Source of the DNA: Streptomyces scabiei 87.22
GTDB lineage: Bacteria; Actinomycetota; Actinomycetes; Streptomycetales; Streptomycetaceae
Assembly: GCF_000091305.1 (NCBI RefSeq)
Contig: NC_013929.1
Location: forward strand, 8,618,001 to 8,682,000
Length of the DNA: 64,000 bases
Direction: 5' to 3'
A program made the position numbers and the translations under genes. Under the pieces are notes generated by a model, which did not search any database, was not told where the DNA came from, and was given only the letters and a program-made list of their open reading frames with translations. This document shows, in pieces, positions 17,024-24,398 of the stretch. How positions within the stretch are numbered: position 1 is the first letter of the stretch; every line of letters starts with the position of its first letter.

Positions 17024-17407
17024 GGGGCGATCCCACCACGGGGGCGGGAGCGCGGTTCGGAATTCCATCATCCGGACGCGGCCGCGCGGCGGTGTCCCGG
17101 GACGAGGTGCGGACGGGCTCCGTGTCCCGCCCGCCTTCCGGGCCGGTTCGGCACTCCGGACCGCTCGCGTTCCGGTACCCGCAAGCGCCTCGGATCCCTG
17201 CGCGCGATGCGTCGCCGCGGCGAGGGCCCGGAGCCGATGCGGCCGACGCGGGACAGGACGGCGACGTTCGCGGCCGCCCCGAGACTCCGTGCCCGGGCTC
17301 CGGGCACCCGAGCGGGGGAGTGGCTCCGGTCGCCTCCGTGTTCCCACCGGTTCCGCGCCGCTCGGCGTTCACCGGAGCGCGCTCCTCGCCCTCGGCCCGG
17401 CGCACCC
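17024..17407. other. Intergenic, no gene seen
   Basis: 384 bp between the GNAT start and the oxidoreductase stop. Frames through it are Arg/Pro/Gly-rich and look like non-coding high-GC sequence; no clear promoter, repeat or RNA was found. Confidence 0.6.
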
Positions 17408-18289
17408 TCACCGTCCGTGCAGCGCCTCGACGACCTTCGCGAAGGTTTCCATGTTCGGTTCCAGGACGGTCAGGTACGAGAAGCCGTACCGCTCCCGCTG
17501 TGCCAGTACCTGGTCGACGATCTCCTGCAGGGTGCCCACGAGGACCAGCGGGAGCTGGAGCGCCTGCTCCTCGGTCAGGTTCGGGAGGTGGCCGAGCCAG
17601 GGCCGTACGGCGGCGGCGCGGTCCTCGGTGAACTCGACGATCTGGATCAGCAGGTTCAGCTCGGCCGGTTCCTTCCGGCCGGCGGCGAACTCCTGGTACC
17701 TGCCGACCCGTTCGTCGAGTTCCCCGGCGGTCAGCGGTTCCAGCTTGCCGTTCGCCACCGTCCGGGCGCCCGTGAACGCCGCGATGTCCGCGTGCTCGGC
17801 GGTGATCCGCAGCACGCGGTCGCCGTTCGCCCCGATGAGCAGCGGCACCCGGGGGCGCTGCACCGGCCGTGGCTCGTGTTCCCCGGAGCCGAGCAGTTCG
17901 TCCAACTCCCGGACCGTGCGCAGCAGATGGTCGACCCGTTCGCCCGCCGAGCCCCACGGCAGGCCCGCCTTCTCGTGCTCGGCCGGTACGTACCCGGTGC
18001 CGAGGCCCAGCTCCAGACGTCCTCCGGTGAGCGCGTCCGTGGTCGCGACCTCACGCGCCAGCAGCGCCGGGTTCCAGAACCCCGCGTTCAGCACGAATGT
18101 GCCGAGCCGGGGCCGTTCGGTCGCCTCCGCCGCCGCGACCAGGGACGGGAACGGGGCCGGCATGCCCAGATGGTCCGGGACCAGGATCACGTCGTAGCCG
18201 AGCTGTTCGGCGCGGCGGCACTTCGCGCGCCACTCCCCGGCCGACGTGGGGCTGAGTAAGTTGACTCCGAAGCGGAACGGGCGCGGCAT
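17408..18289 (-). CDS. LLM-class F420-dependent oxidoreductase with an early TTA codon
   Basis: 293 residues, luciferase-like TIM barrel of the F420 type found in actinobacteria. FRFGVNLLSP, GYDVILVPDHLG, LGTFVLNAGFWNPALLAREV and GGRLELGLGTGY follow the family order. Codon 11 is TTA (Leu in GVNLLSP), so translation should depend on bldA tRNA-Leu, pointing to expression late in development or during secondary metabolism. Substrate unknown. The downstream GNAT gene is 384 bp away, so the gene is probably monocistronic. Confidence 0.9.
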   Translation of the reverse strand: MPRPFRFGVNLLSPTSAGEWRAKCRRAEQLGYDVILVPDHLGMPAPFPSLVAAAEATERPRLGTFVLNAGFWNPALLAREVATTDALTGGRLELGLGTGYVPAEHEKAGLPWGSAGERVDHLLRTVRELDELLGSGEHEPRPVQRPRVPLLIGANGDRVLRITAEHADIAAFTGARTVANGKLEPLTAGELDERVGRYQEFAAGRKEPAELNLLIQIVEFTEDRAAAVRPWLGHLPNLTEEQALQLPLVLVGTLQEIVDQVLAQRERYGFSYLTVLEPNMETFAKVVEALHGR

Positions 18290-18406
18290 GAACTCTCCTC
18301 ACCTCAGCGGGACTCGAGCGGGCACGCCGGTGAGTACACCACCCGTGCGCGCGTGCCGCCAGCACATGCGCACCGCGTACGCGCGGGGCGCCCCCGGCGG
18401 GCGTTC

Positions 18407-20977
18407 TCACTCGTGGGCGATCGCGGCCAGGACGTTCATCCGGGACGCGCGCAGCGCGGGCAGCAGGGCCGCGACGACGCCGACGACCGCCGAGCCGATC
18501 ACCACGGCCACGACCGTCCCCCACGGGATCGCCAGCTCCTTCATGCCCTGCAGCGCCAGCACCTGCTGGGCGCACACCCCCCAGATCAGCCCCAGGACGA
18601 GCCCGAGGACGGCACCGAACACGGCGATCACCACCGACTCCAGCCGGATCATGCGCCGCAGCTGTCGCCGTCCCAGCCCGATGGCGCGCAACAGGCCGAT
18701 CTCCCGGGTGCGTTCGACCACCGACAGGGCGAGGGTGTTGACGACACCGAGGACCGCGATGACGATCGCCAGGCCGAGCAGCGCGTAGACGAGGTAGAGG
18801 AGCACGGCGATCTGGCCCCGGACGAGCTCCTTGTAGTCGGCCTGGTCGCGGACCTGGACCTGCGGGTAGGCCTCCAGGGTCCGCTCCAGGTTCCCGCGCA
18901 GTTCGTCGGCGCCGGTGCCCGGCCCGGCGTTCACGTACAGCGCGGAGTCCTGTCCGTCGGGCACGTACCGCTGGATCGTGGCCGTCCCGAAGTACAGCCC
19001 GCCCTGGACCCCGAAGCCGTCGGCGGTGTCCTGGTCGGTGAGGGCGGCCACCCGCAGCTCGGTGCTCCTCCCGGCAGGGAACCGGACGGGGATGGTGCTG
19101 CCCACCCGTACGTCGTGGTCCCGCGCGAACTCCGCGTCCATGGCGATGGCGCCGTCGCCGAGCGCGGCTTCGCTGTCGCCCTCGGCGTAGGTCACGTTCG
19201 CGATCTCGTCCAGCCGGTCGTCGTAGGCCGCGGCGGTCGTCTCGACGCGTTCGCCGTCCGGCAGCCGTACCGCGACCGGGGTGAACCGCTGCCGTACGAC
19301 GAGGCCGACGCCGTCCGTGGCGCGGACCTTGTCGGTGACCTCCTGCGGGAACGGCAGGAAGTTCTGGTTCTGGATGACGAAGTCGGCGCCCAAAGTGTTG
19401 TCGATCTCGTCGTCGAAGGACTTGGCCATCGACGCGCTCGCCACGGACATGCCGGCGACGAGCGCGATGCCGACCATCAGCGCGGAGGCGGTGGCCCCGG
19501 TGCGGCGCGGGTTGCGCAGGGCGTTGCGCTGGCTCATCCGGCCGACGGAGCCGAACAGCGCCGGGAAGGCGCCGCCGAGGACCCGGATCACGGGCCGTAC
19601 GAGCAGCGGTCCGGCGATCACGGTCGCGATCAGCGTGAGGACCAGGCCGAGACCGAGCAGGGACGCCGCGGAGCCCGTGTCGGACGACAGCGCGCACCCC
19701 GCGAGCGCGGCGGCACCGGCGGCTCCGACGATCCCGCCGGCCACGGCCCGAACCTTGAGCGGTCGCCCCACCCCGGCGATCTCGGCGTCGGACAGGGCCG
19801 CCATCGGCGAGACGGCCGAGGCCCGCCGCGCCGGCAGATAGGCGGCGACGAAGGTGACGCCGAGCCCGACGACGTACGCCGCGACCGGCGTCCCCACGCC
19901 GATCACCATCTCGGTCGACCTCAGGTTCATCCCGAAGGCGCCCATCAGTTCGATCAGCCCGAAGGCCAGCCCGATGCCGGCGGCGAGGCCGAGCGTCGCC
20001 CCGACGAGGCCGAGGAGCGCGGCCTCGACGAGCACCGAGCGCCGCACCTGGCGCCGGTCGGCGCCCAGCGCACGCAGCAGCCCCAGTTCGCGGGTGCGCT
20101 GGGCGATGAGCATCGAGAAGGTGTTCACGATGAGGAAGATCCCGACGAGGGTCGCGATCCCGGCAAAACCCAGCATCACGTACTTGATGACGTCGAGGAA
20201 TCCGCCCAGCGAGGCGGCCGCCGACTCGGCCCGCTCGTCGGCGGTCAGGTACTCGTACGTCGTCGGCCCCAGCTCGTCGGCGATCCGCCGCTTGAGCCGG
20301 TCGTCGCTCACGCCCGGCTCGGCGGTCACGGAGACGCCGGTGGCGGCGCCGGGGTCGCCCAGCAGCCGGGTCTGGGCCGTTCGGGTGTCGAGGTAGACGA
20401 GCGCGGCGCCCGGGTTGGTGGTGGTGAAGGTGGCGATGCCGACGACCCGCACCTCGAAGGAGCCCGGCCGGGCGAGCACCGTCAGGGTGTCGCCGATCTC
20501 CACGCCCTTGTTCTTCGCGGTGTCCGCGTCGAGCAACGCCTGGCCGTCGCCTTGTGGCGCGTGCCCGCTCGTCAGCTTCACCGGGCTGCGGTCGGTGGGG
20601 CGCCAGTTCCTGGCGACGGTGGGGGCGCCCGTGGTCGGCCCCACGGACTCGTTGTCGCTGTCGACGACCGTGACGTTGTCGACGGACGCGTCGATCCGGG
20701 CGTCCGCCACGCCGTCGATCCCCGCGACCCGCCGCGCGAGCGAGGCGGGCACGGTCTCGACGGCCCCGGTCGGCAGCTGCCCCGTCAGCTCGTCGTCCTT
20801 CGGGCCCACGGTCACGTCGGCCGAGGTGGAGGCGAACAGCCGGTCGAAGGTGCGGGCGACCGTGTCCGAGAAGATCAGGCTGCCCGCGACGAACGCCACG
20901 GACAGGACGACCGCCAGCGCCGAGAGCAGCAGCCGCCCCTTGTGTGCGAGGAAACTCCGCAGGGTCGCCTTCAGCAC
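18407..20977 (-). CDS. FtsX-like ABC transporter permease (MacB/LolC-type, double)
   Basis: 856 residues with an N-terminal membrane anchor (LLLSALAVVLSVAFVAGSLIF), a large periplasmic-type domain, a first FtsX bundle (~250-430, FAGIATLVGIFLIVNTFSML), a second extracellular domain and a second FtsX bundle ending near the C-terminus (VLLYLVYALLGLAIVIAVLG). This duplicated layout is typical of actinobacterial exporters for lipids, peptides or antibiotics. GTG start is chosen because it lies 4 nt after the ATPase stop and just before the conserved LKATLRSFLAHKGRLLLSAL segment. Forms a two-gene operon with the ATPase. Confidence 0.92.
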   Translation of the reverse strand: MLKATLRSFLAHKGRLLLSALAVVLSVAFVAGSLIFSDTVARTFDRLFASTSADVTVGPKDDELTGQLPTGAVETVPASLARRVAGIDGVADARIDASVDNVTVVDSDNESVGPTTGAPTVARNWRPTDRSPVKLTSGHAPQGDGQALLDADTAKNKGVEIGDTLTVLARPGSFEVRVVGIATFTTTNPGAALVYLDTRTAQTRLLGDPGAATGVSVTAEPGVSDDRLKRRIADELGPTTYEYLTADERAESAAASLGGFLDVIKYVMLGFAGIATLVGIFLIVNTFSMLIAQRTRELGLLRALGADRRQVRRSVLVEAALLGLVGATLGLAAGIGLAFGLIELMGAFGMNLRSTEMVIGVGTPVAAYVVGLGVTFVAAYLPARRASAVSPMAALSDAEIAGVGRPLKVRAVAGGIVGAAGAAALAGCALSSDTGSAASLLGLGLVLTLIATVIAGPLLVRPVIRVLGGAFPALFGSVGRMSQRNALRNPRRTGATASALMVGIALVAGMSVASASMAKSFDDEIDNTLGADFVIQNQNFLPFPQEVTDKVRATDGVGLVVRQRFTPVAVRLPDGERVETTAAAYDDRLDEIANVTYAEGDSEAALGDGAIAMDAEFARDHDVRVGSTIPVRFPAGRSTELRVAALTDQDTADGFGVQGGLYFGTATIQRYVPDGQDSALYVNAGPGTGADELRGNLERTLEAYPQVQVRDQADYKELVRGQIAVLLYLVYALLGLAIVIAVLGVVNTLALSVVERTREIGLLRAIGLGRRQLRRMIRLESVVIAVFGAVLGLVLGLIWGVCAQQVLALQGMKELAIPWGTVVAVVIGSAVVGVVAALLPALRASRMNVLAAIAHE

Positions 20978-20981
20978 GGCC

Positions 20982-21914
20982 TCAGTCGCCCTTGCCGAAG
21001 TCGACGGACCGATCGACGGACCGATCGACGGACCGATCGACGGACCGATCAACGGACCCCTCGACGGATCCGGGGGCCGACCCCTCCGCGCCCCCGTCCA
21101 CCGCGGCGGTTGCGGCGGCGGTCCCGGCCGCCGCCTGCGGCTTGGCTCCGGAGAACAGGCGCATGCGCTCCAGGACGGCCTCGGCCGTCGGGCGCTCCAT
21201 CCGGTCCACGATCCGCCCGTCCGCGAGGTAGAGCACCAGGTCGGAGTGGGCGGCGGCGCCCGGGTCGTGGGTGACCATGACGACCGTCTGGCCCAGCCGG
21301 TCGACCGCCTCGCGCAGGAAGCCGAGCACTTCGAGCCCGGCGCGGGAGTCGAGGTTGCCGGTCGGCTCGTCGGCGAAGATCAGCTCGGGCCGGGAGGCGA
21401 GCGCGCGGGCACAGGCGACGCGCTGCTGCTGCCCGCCGGAGAGCTGCGAGGGCCGGTGCCTCAGCCGGTCGCGCAGCCCGAGCGTGTCGATGACCCGGTC
21501 GAGCCACTGCTGGTCGGGTTTCCGGCCCGCGATGTCCATCGGCAGCGTGATGTTCTCGGCCGCGTTCAGCGTGGGGATCAGGTTGAAGGACTGGAACATG
21601 AAGCCGATCCGGTCCCGGCGCAACCGGGTCAGATCGCGTTCCCTGAGCCGGGTGATCTCGGTGTCCCCGAGCCACACCTGCCCGGCCGAGACGGTGTCGA
21701 GCCCCGCGAGGCAGTGCATCAGCGTGGACTTCCCCGAGCCCGAGGGGCCCATCACGGCGGTGAAACGGCCGCGCGCGATGTCCACGTCGACCGAGTCGAG
21801 GGCGAGCACCGCGGTCTCGCCCGAGCCGTACGCCTTCGTCAGGCCCCGGGCGCGGGCGGCGACGGCGTCGGCTTCCGCGCGGCCGAGGGGGTGCTCAGCG
21901 GCAGCAGTGGACAA
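20982..21914 (-). CDS. ABC transporter ATP-binding protein (MacB/LolD-type)
   Basis: 310 residues. Walker A GPSGSGKST, Q-loop FMFQSFNLIPTLNAAEN, signature LSGGQQQR, Walker B ELIFADEPTGNLDS and the switch His in VMVTHDPG are intact. The TTG start has GGAGG five bases upstream. The last ~60 residues are an Ala-rich linker and then a tail of SVDR repeats encoded by a 12-bp tandem repeat; this is not part of the ATPase fold. First gene of the exporter operon. Confidence 0.94.
   Translation of the reverse strand: MSTAAAEHPLGRAEADAVAARARGLTKAYGSGETAVLALDSVDVDIARGRFTAVMGPSGSGKSTLMHCLAGLDTVSAGQVWLGDTEITRLRERDLTRLRRDRIGFMFQSFNLIPTLNAAENITLPMDIAGRKPDQQWLDRVIDTLGLRDRLRHRPSQLSGGQQQRVACARALASRPELIFADEPTGNLDSRAGLEVLGFLREAVDRLGQTVVMVTHDPGAAAHSDLVLYLADGRIVDRMERPTAEAVLERMRLFSGAKPQAAAGTAAATAAVDGGAEGSAPGSVEGSVDRSVDRSVDRSVDRSVDFGKGD
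21001..21066. repeat. 12-bp tandem repeat inside the ABC ATPase 3' end
   Basis: Five and a half copies of GACCGATCGACG (the last ones diverged), in frame, coding for repeated SVDR units at the C-terminus of the ATPase. Copy number is likely to vary between strains. Confidence 0.9.
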
Positions 21915-22097
21915 AACGGCCTCCAGGCTCGAACCAGTTCGAATTCCGGGCGCTTCGGGCCGAGCCTAGTGTGATGTGGGGCACAGCAGGAATCCCCCCG
22001 AAGTCCGAGGCGGTCTCCGTCGCAGGTCGGGTTCCCGATCTGTGTGTAAGGGGCACGCAAGGAGGGCCCTTAGGGGTGGTGCCGGAGGAAGGCGCCC

Positions 22098-22127
22098 TTG
22101 CCACCGCTAGCACTCCGGCGCTAGCGT
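22098..22127 (+). promoter_or_regulatory. Promoter/operator of the RHH-Fic toxin-antitoxin pair
   Basis: TTGCCA, an 18-nt spacer and TAGCGT end so that the start site falls at the antitoxin ATG (leaderless). Two GCTAGC palindromes, 14 bp apart centre to centre, flank and overlap the -10, as expected for an autoregulatory RHH operator. Confidence 0.7.
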
Positions 22128-22133
22128 CGATTC

Positions 22134-22373
22134 ATGGCCAAGACCCAGCTGAACGTCCGGGTGGACGAGGACACGGCCCGGGCCGCCCGTGAACGAGCCC
22201 TGGAGCGCGGGATGAGTGTGAACCGGTACATCGAGGAACTGGTCCGGCAGGACACCGGCGAGGCGGGCCACACCTTCGTCGAGTCCGCCGCCGACTTCAT
22301 GAAGCAGTACGAGGCGGTCTTCGCCGAGGAGTTCGGCGCCGATCCCGAGGGCCGGCGCGAGGGACGTCACTGA
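22134..22373 (+). CDS. Ribbon-helix-helix antitoxin
   Basis: 79 residues. Residues ~3-45 (TQLNVRVDEDTARAARERAL, then GMSVNRYIEELV) match a CopG/Arc-type RHH DNA-binding domain; the acidic C-terminal half (FMKQYEAVFAEEFGADPEG) would be the toxin-neutralising segment. It is followed 4 nt later by a Fic/Doc-like gene, the normal antitoxin-first order. The promoter with twin GCTAGC sites suggests autorepression by the complex. Confidence 0.85.
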   Translation: MAKTQLNVRVDEDTARAARERALERGMSVNRYIEELVRQDTGEAGHTFVESAADFMKQYEAVFAEEFGADPEGRREGRH

Positions 22374-22377
22374 TCCC

Positions 22378-22752
22378 TTGAGTCAGCTCAGAATCGACCT
22401 CGCCTGGCTCCTCATGGTCGCCGAACGCAAGACGCCCGGAGACCCACAGGTCGCCGACTGGGGCGCACTCGTCGCGGCCGTCGCCCGGCACGAGGCCGAG
22501 ATCTTCGGGGTCCCCGTCTACGACACCCCGCACGCCCGGGCCGCCGCCCTCCTCCAGGTCCTGATGCACGTCCCGGCGCTGGAGCGCTCCAACGCGCTGT
22601 TCGCCTCCGCCGTCGCCTACGGCTACCTCGTGGCCAGCGGCGTCAAGGTCGTCACCTCCGCCGAGCAGGTGCGTGAACTCGCCCGGCTGGTCAAGAGCGG
22701 CGAGGCCACCGTGCAGGACATCACGCGGGAGCTGCGCCAGTGGAGTCTGTGA
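22378..22752 (+). CDS. Fic/Doc-like toxin with degenerate active-site motif
   Basis: 124 residues, TTG start 4 nt after the antitoxin stop. Helical throughout and alignable by eye with Doc-type proteins: a His (His64 in MHVPALERSN) followed by a helix ending LVASG at the position of Fic's HPFxDGNKR...LxxNG. The essential (D/N)GNKR is replaced by ERSNA, so AMP transfer or phosphotransfer activity is doubtful. Its 3' end overlaps the convergent methyltransferase by 32 bp. Paired with an RHH antitoxin; the toxin assignment rests on this and on similarity to Streptomyces proteins annotated as Fic-family toxins. Confidence 0.65.
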   Translation: MSQLRIDLAWLLMVAERKTPGDPQVADWGALVAAVARHEAEIFGVPVYDTPHARAAALLQVLMHVPALERSNALFASAVAYGYLVASGVKVVTSAEQVRELARLVKSGEATVQDITRELRQWSL

Positions 22753-23401
22753 CGCCGGGCCGCCGGGCCCGGCCCAGCACGCAGTAGGAGCTGGGCAGCC
22801 GCGGCCCCCGCTCGGGCACCAGGACCTCCCGGACCGCCCCGGTCTCGAACCCGGCGGCCCGGATCACGGCGACCGGGTCGCGGGACACATGGCAGCCGCC
22901 GAACAACAGGGGCCACACCGTGCCGTCCAGCGCCCGCTGCGCCGTCCGCATCACGCGTCCGCCGCCCCGGCCGTGCTCGAAGAACCGCAGCTCACCGCCG
23001 GGACGCAGCACCCGCCGCACCTCGCTCAGCGAGCGCCGTACGTCCCGCACGCTGCACAGCACCAGCGACACGACGGCCGCGTCGAACGCCTCGCTCTTGA
23101 CCGGCAGCGCCTCCGCCGCGCCCGGCACCACGTCCACCGGCACCTCGGCGCGCAGGGCGGACTCCAGGGCCAACCGCCGCAGGGAGTGCTCCGGTTCGAT
23201 CGCCACGACCTCCGACACCGCGTTCGGGTAGCGCGCGAAGTTCAGTCCGTTCCCGGCGCCGATCTCGATGACCCGCCCCGACAGCCCCGCCAGCAACTCG
23301 TCGCGCAGGGGGCCGATCCTCGGCTCCGCCGACACGCTCAGCCGGGCGTAGAACCGGGCGAAGAGAGGGTGGTGCACGGCGTCCGTCGTCGCGCGGGCCA
23401 T
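22721..23401 (-). CDS. Class I SAM-dependent methyltransferase
   Basis: 226 residues, UbiE-like Methyltransf_11 fold. SAM motif I is VIEIGAGNGLNF, the acidic residue ending strand 2 is in VVAIEPEH, motif II is FDAAVVSLVLCSV and motif III is VLRPGGELRFFEHGRGG. ATG with GGGAGG upstream is chosen over a longer frame. Substrate unknown; the HGRGGG segment and C-terminal GGCHVSRDPVAVIRAAGFE recall phospholipid or small-lipid methyltransferases. Last codons overlap the toxin gene on the other strand. Confidence 0.88.
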   Translation of the reverse strand: MARATTDAVHHPLFARFYARLSVSAEPRIGPLRDELLAGLSGRVIEIGAGNGLNFARYPNAVSEVVAIEPEHSLRRLALESALRAEVPVDVVPGAAEALPVKSEAFDAAVVSLVLCSVRDVRRSLSEVRRVLRPGGELRFFEHGRGGGRVMRTAQRALDGTVWPLLFGGCHVSRDPVAVIRAAGFETGAVREVLVPERGPRLPSSYCVLGRARRPGVTDSTGAAPA

Positions 23402-23605
23402 GAGGACCTCCCGAAGAGAACGGCAGATACCGTGATTGTCCCCCCGGAAGTATCGGCTCACCCGTCACGACCGGGACGGCCGGCCGTGGAAGGGGGCCGC
23501 CGGTCGTGAAGGGGGCGGAAACGGCTCACCCGCCGCGTGTCCCAGGGGAGGGGACCACGCGACGGGCGCGGGGGAACGCGGCACGCGGTGCCGGCCGCCG
23601 GAAGG

Positions 23606-24292
23606 TCAGGCGATGAAGGCCCGGACCTGGTTGTAGATGCCCTTGTCGTTGTTCATGTCGTTGTGCGAGACACAGCCGACCTCGACGTTGGTCGCGCCGC
23701 TCAGGATCGCGGAGGTGTCCGGGGTGAGCGCGTCGTCGCAGTTCGACCAGTAGCTGGCGTACGACACGCTGCCCGGCGTCTCGTCGCCGGAGTTCAGCGC
23801 GGTCAGGAACGAGCTGCCGGTGTACATCTCGCCGCAGGACGTGTAGAGCCACCGGCACCAACCGGCCACCGTCGTCCCGTGGTTCACACCGGCCGCGGAG
23901 ACGAAGTCGTCCACGTACGCCGTCCCGCCGAGGTTCTTGAGGTAGTACCGGGAGCTGAGCGCGCCCATCGAGTGGACGACCACGTCGACCTTGGCGGCGC
24001 CGGTCGCGGCCCGCACGCTCTCGATCTTGGTCTTGAGCTGCGCGGCCGTCGTGACGTTGGACTGACCCCAGTCGTAGGACCAGGAGTACAGCTCCGCGGA
24101 CGTGTAGCCGTCGGCCTTGAAGTACGCGATCCAGTCGTCCCAGCTGCTGGACGAACTGCTCAGACCGTGCACGAAGACCACGGGGTTGCGGGTCGCGGCC
24201 TGAGCGGAGGTCGCGGAGAAGGAGAGCGACAGAAGGAGCGTGGTGGTCACGGTCGCGAGGGCCGTGGCGATACGGCGCATGCGGCGCTGCAT
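23606..24292 (-). CDS. Secreted triacylglycerol lipase (class 2)
   Basis: 228 residues. An N-terminal Sec signal peptide (MQRRMRRIATALATVTTTLL, cleaved near SAQAA) precedes a small alpha/beta-hydrolase domain. Oxyanion segment VVFVHGLSSS, nucleophile Ser108 in VVHSMGA, Asp in DALTPDTS and His in VSHNDMN form the likely triad. It would hydrolyse extracellular lipids or esters. ATG has AGGAGG at ideal spacing. Divergent from a LuxR regulator 107 bp away, resembling the lipase-activator pairs known in Streptomyces (lipA/lipR), though those are arranged differently. Confidence 0.92.
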   Translation of the reverse strand: MQRRMRRIATALATVTTTLLLSLSFSATSAQAATRNPVVFVHGLSSSSSSWDDWIAYFKADGYTSAELYSWSYDWGQSNVTTAAQLKTKIESVRAATGAAKVDVVVHSMGALSSRYYLKNLGGTAYVDDFVSAAGVNHGTTVAGWCRWLYTSCGEMYTGSSFLTALNSGDETPGSVSYASYWSNCDDALTPDTSAILSGATNVEVGCVSHNDMNNDKGIYNQVRAFIA

Positions 24293-24381
24293 GGTGCCTC
24301 CTGAAACGGGTGGGGTTCGTCTGGAGTGTCAGCGGGGTCTACGCGCGCCGCATCGGCGAAATCGCCGGTCTTTACTGGCCG

Positions 24382-24398
24382 GTTAACTCGCAAGTAAC
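24382..24398. promoter_or_regulatory. Imperfect inverted repeat between lipase and luxR
   Basis: GTTAACT and AAGTAAC surround CGC in the 106-bp divergent intergenic region, immediately before the luxR GTG. It may be an operator for the LuxR protein; the arms match at only five of seven positions. Confidence 0.3.

Noticed and set aside
18353..21274. 973-codon + frame opposite the ABC permease
   Set aside because: Arg/Gly/His-rich shadow; the minus strand encodes the FtsX permease with membrane segments.
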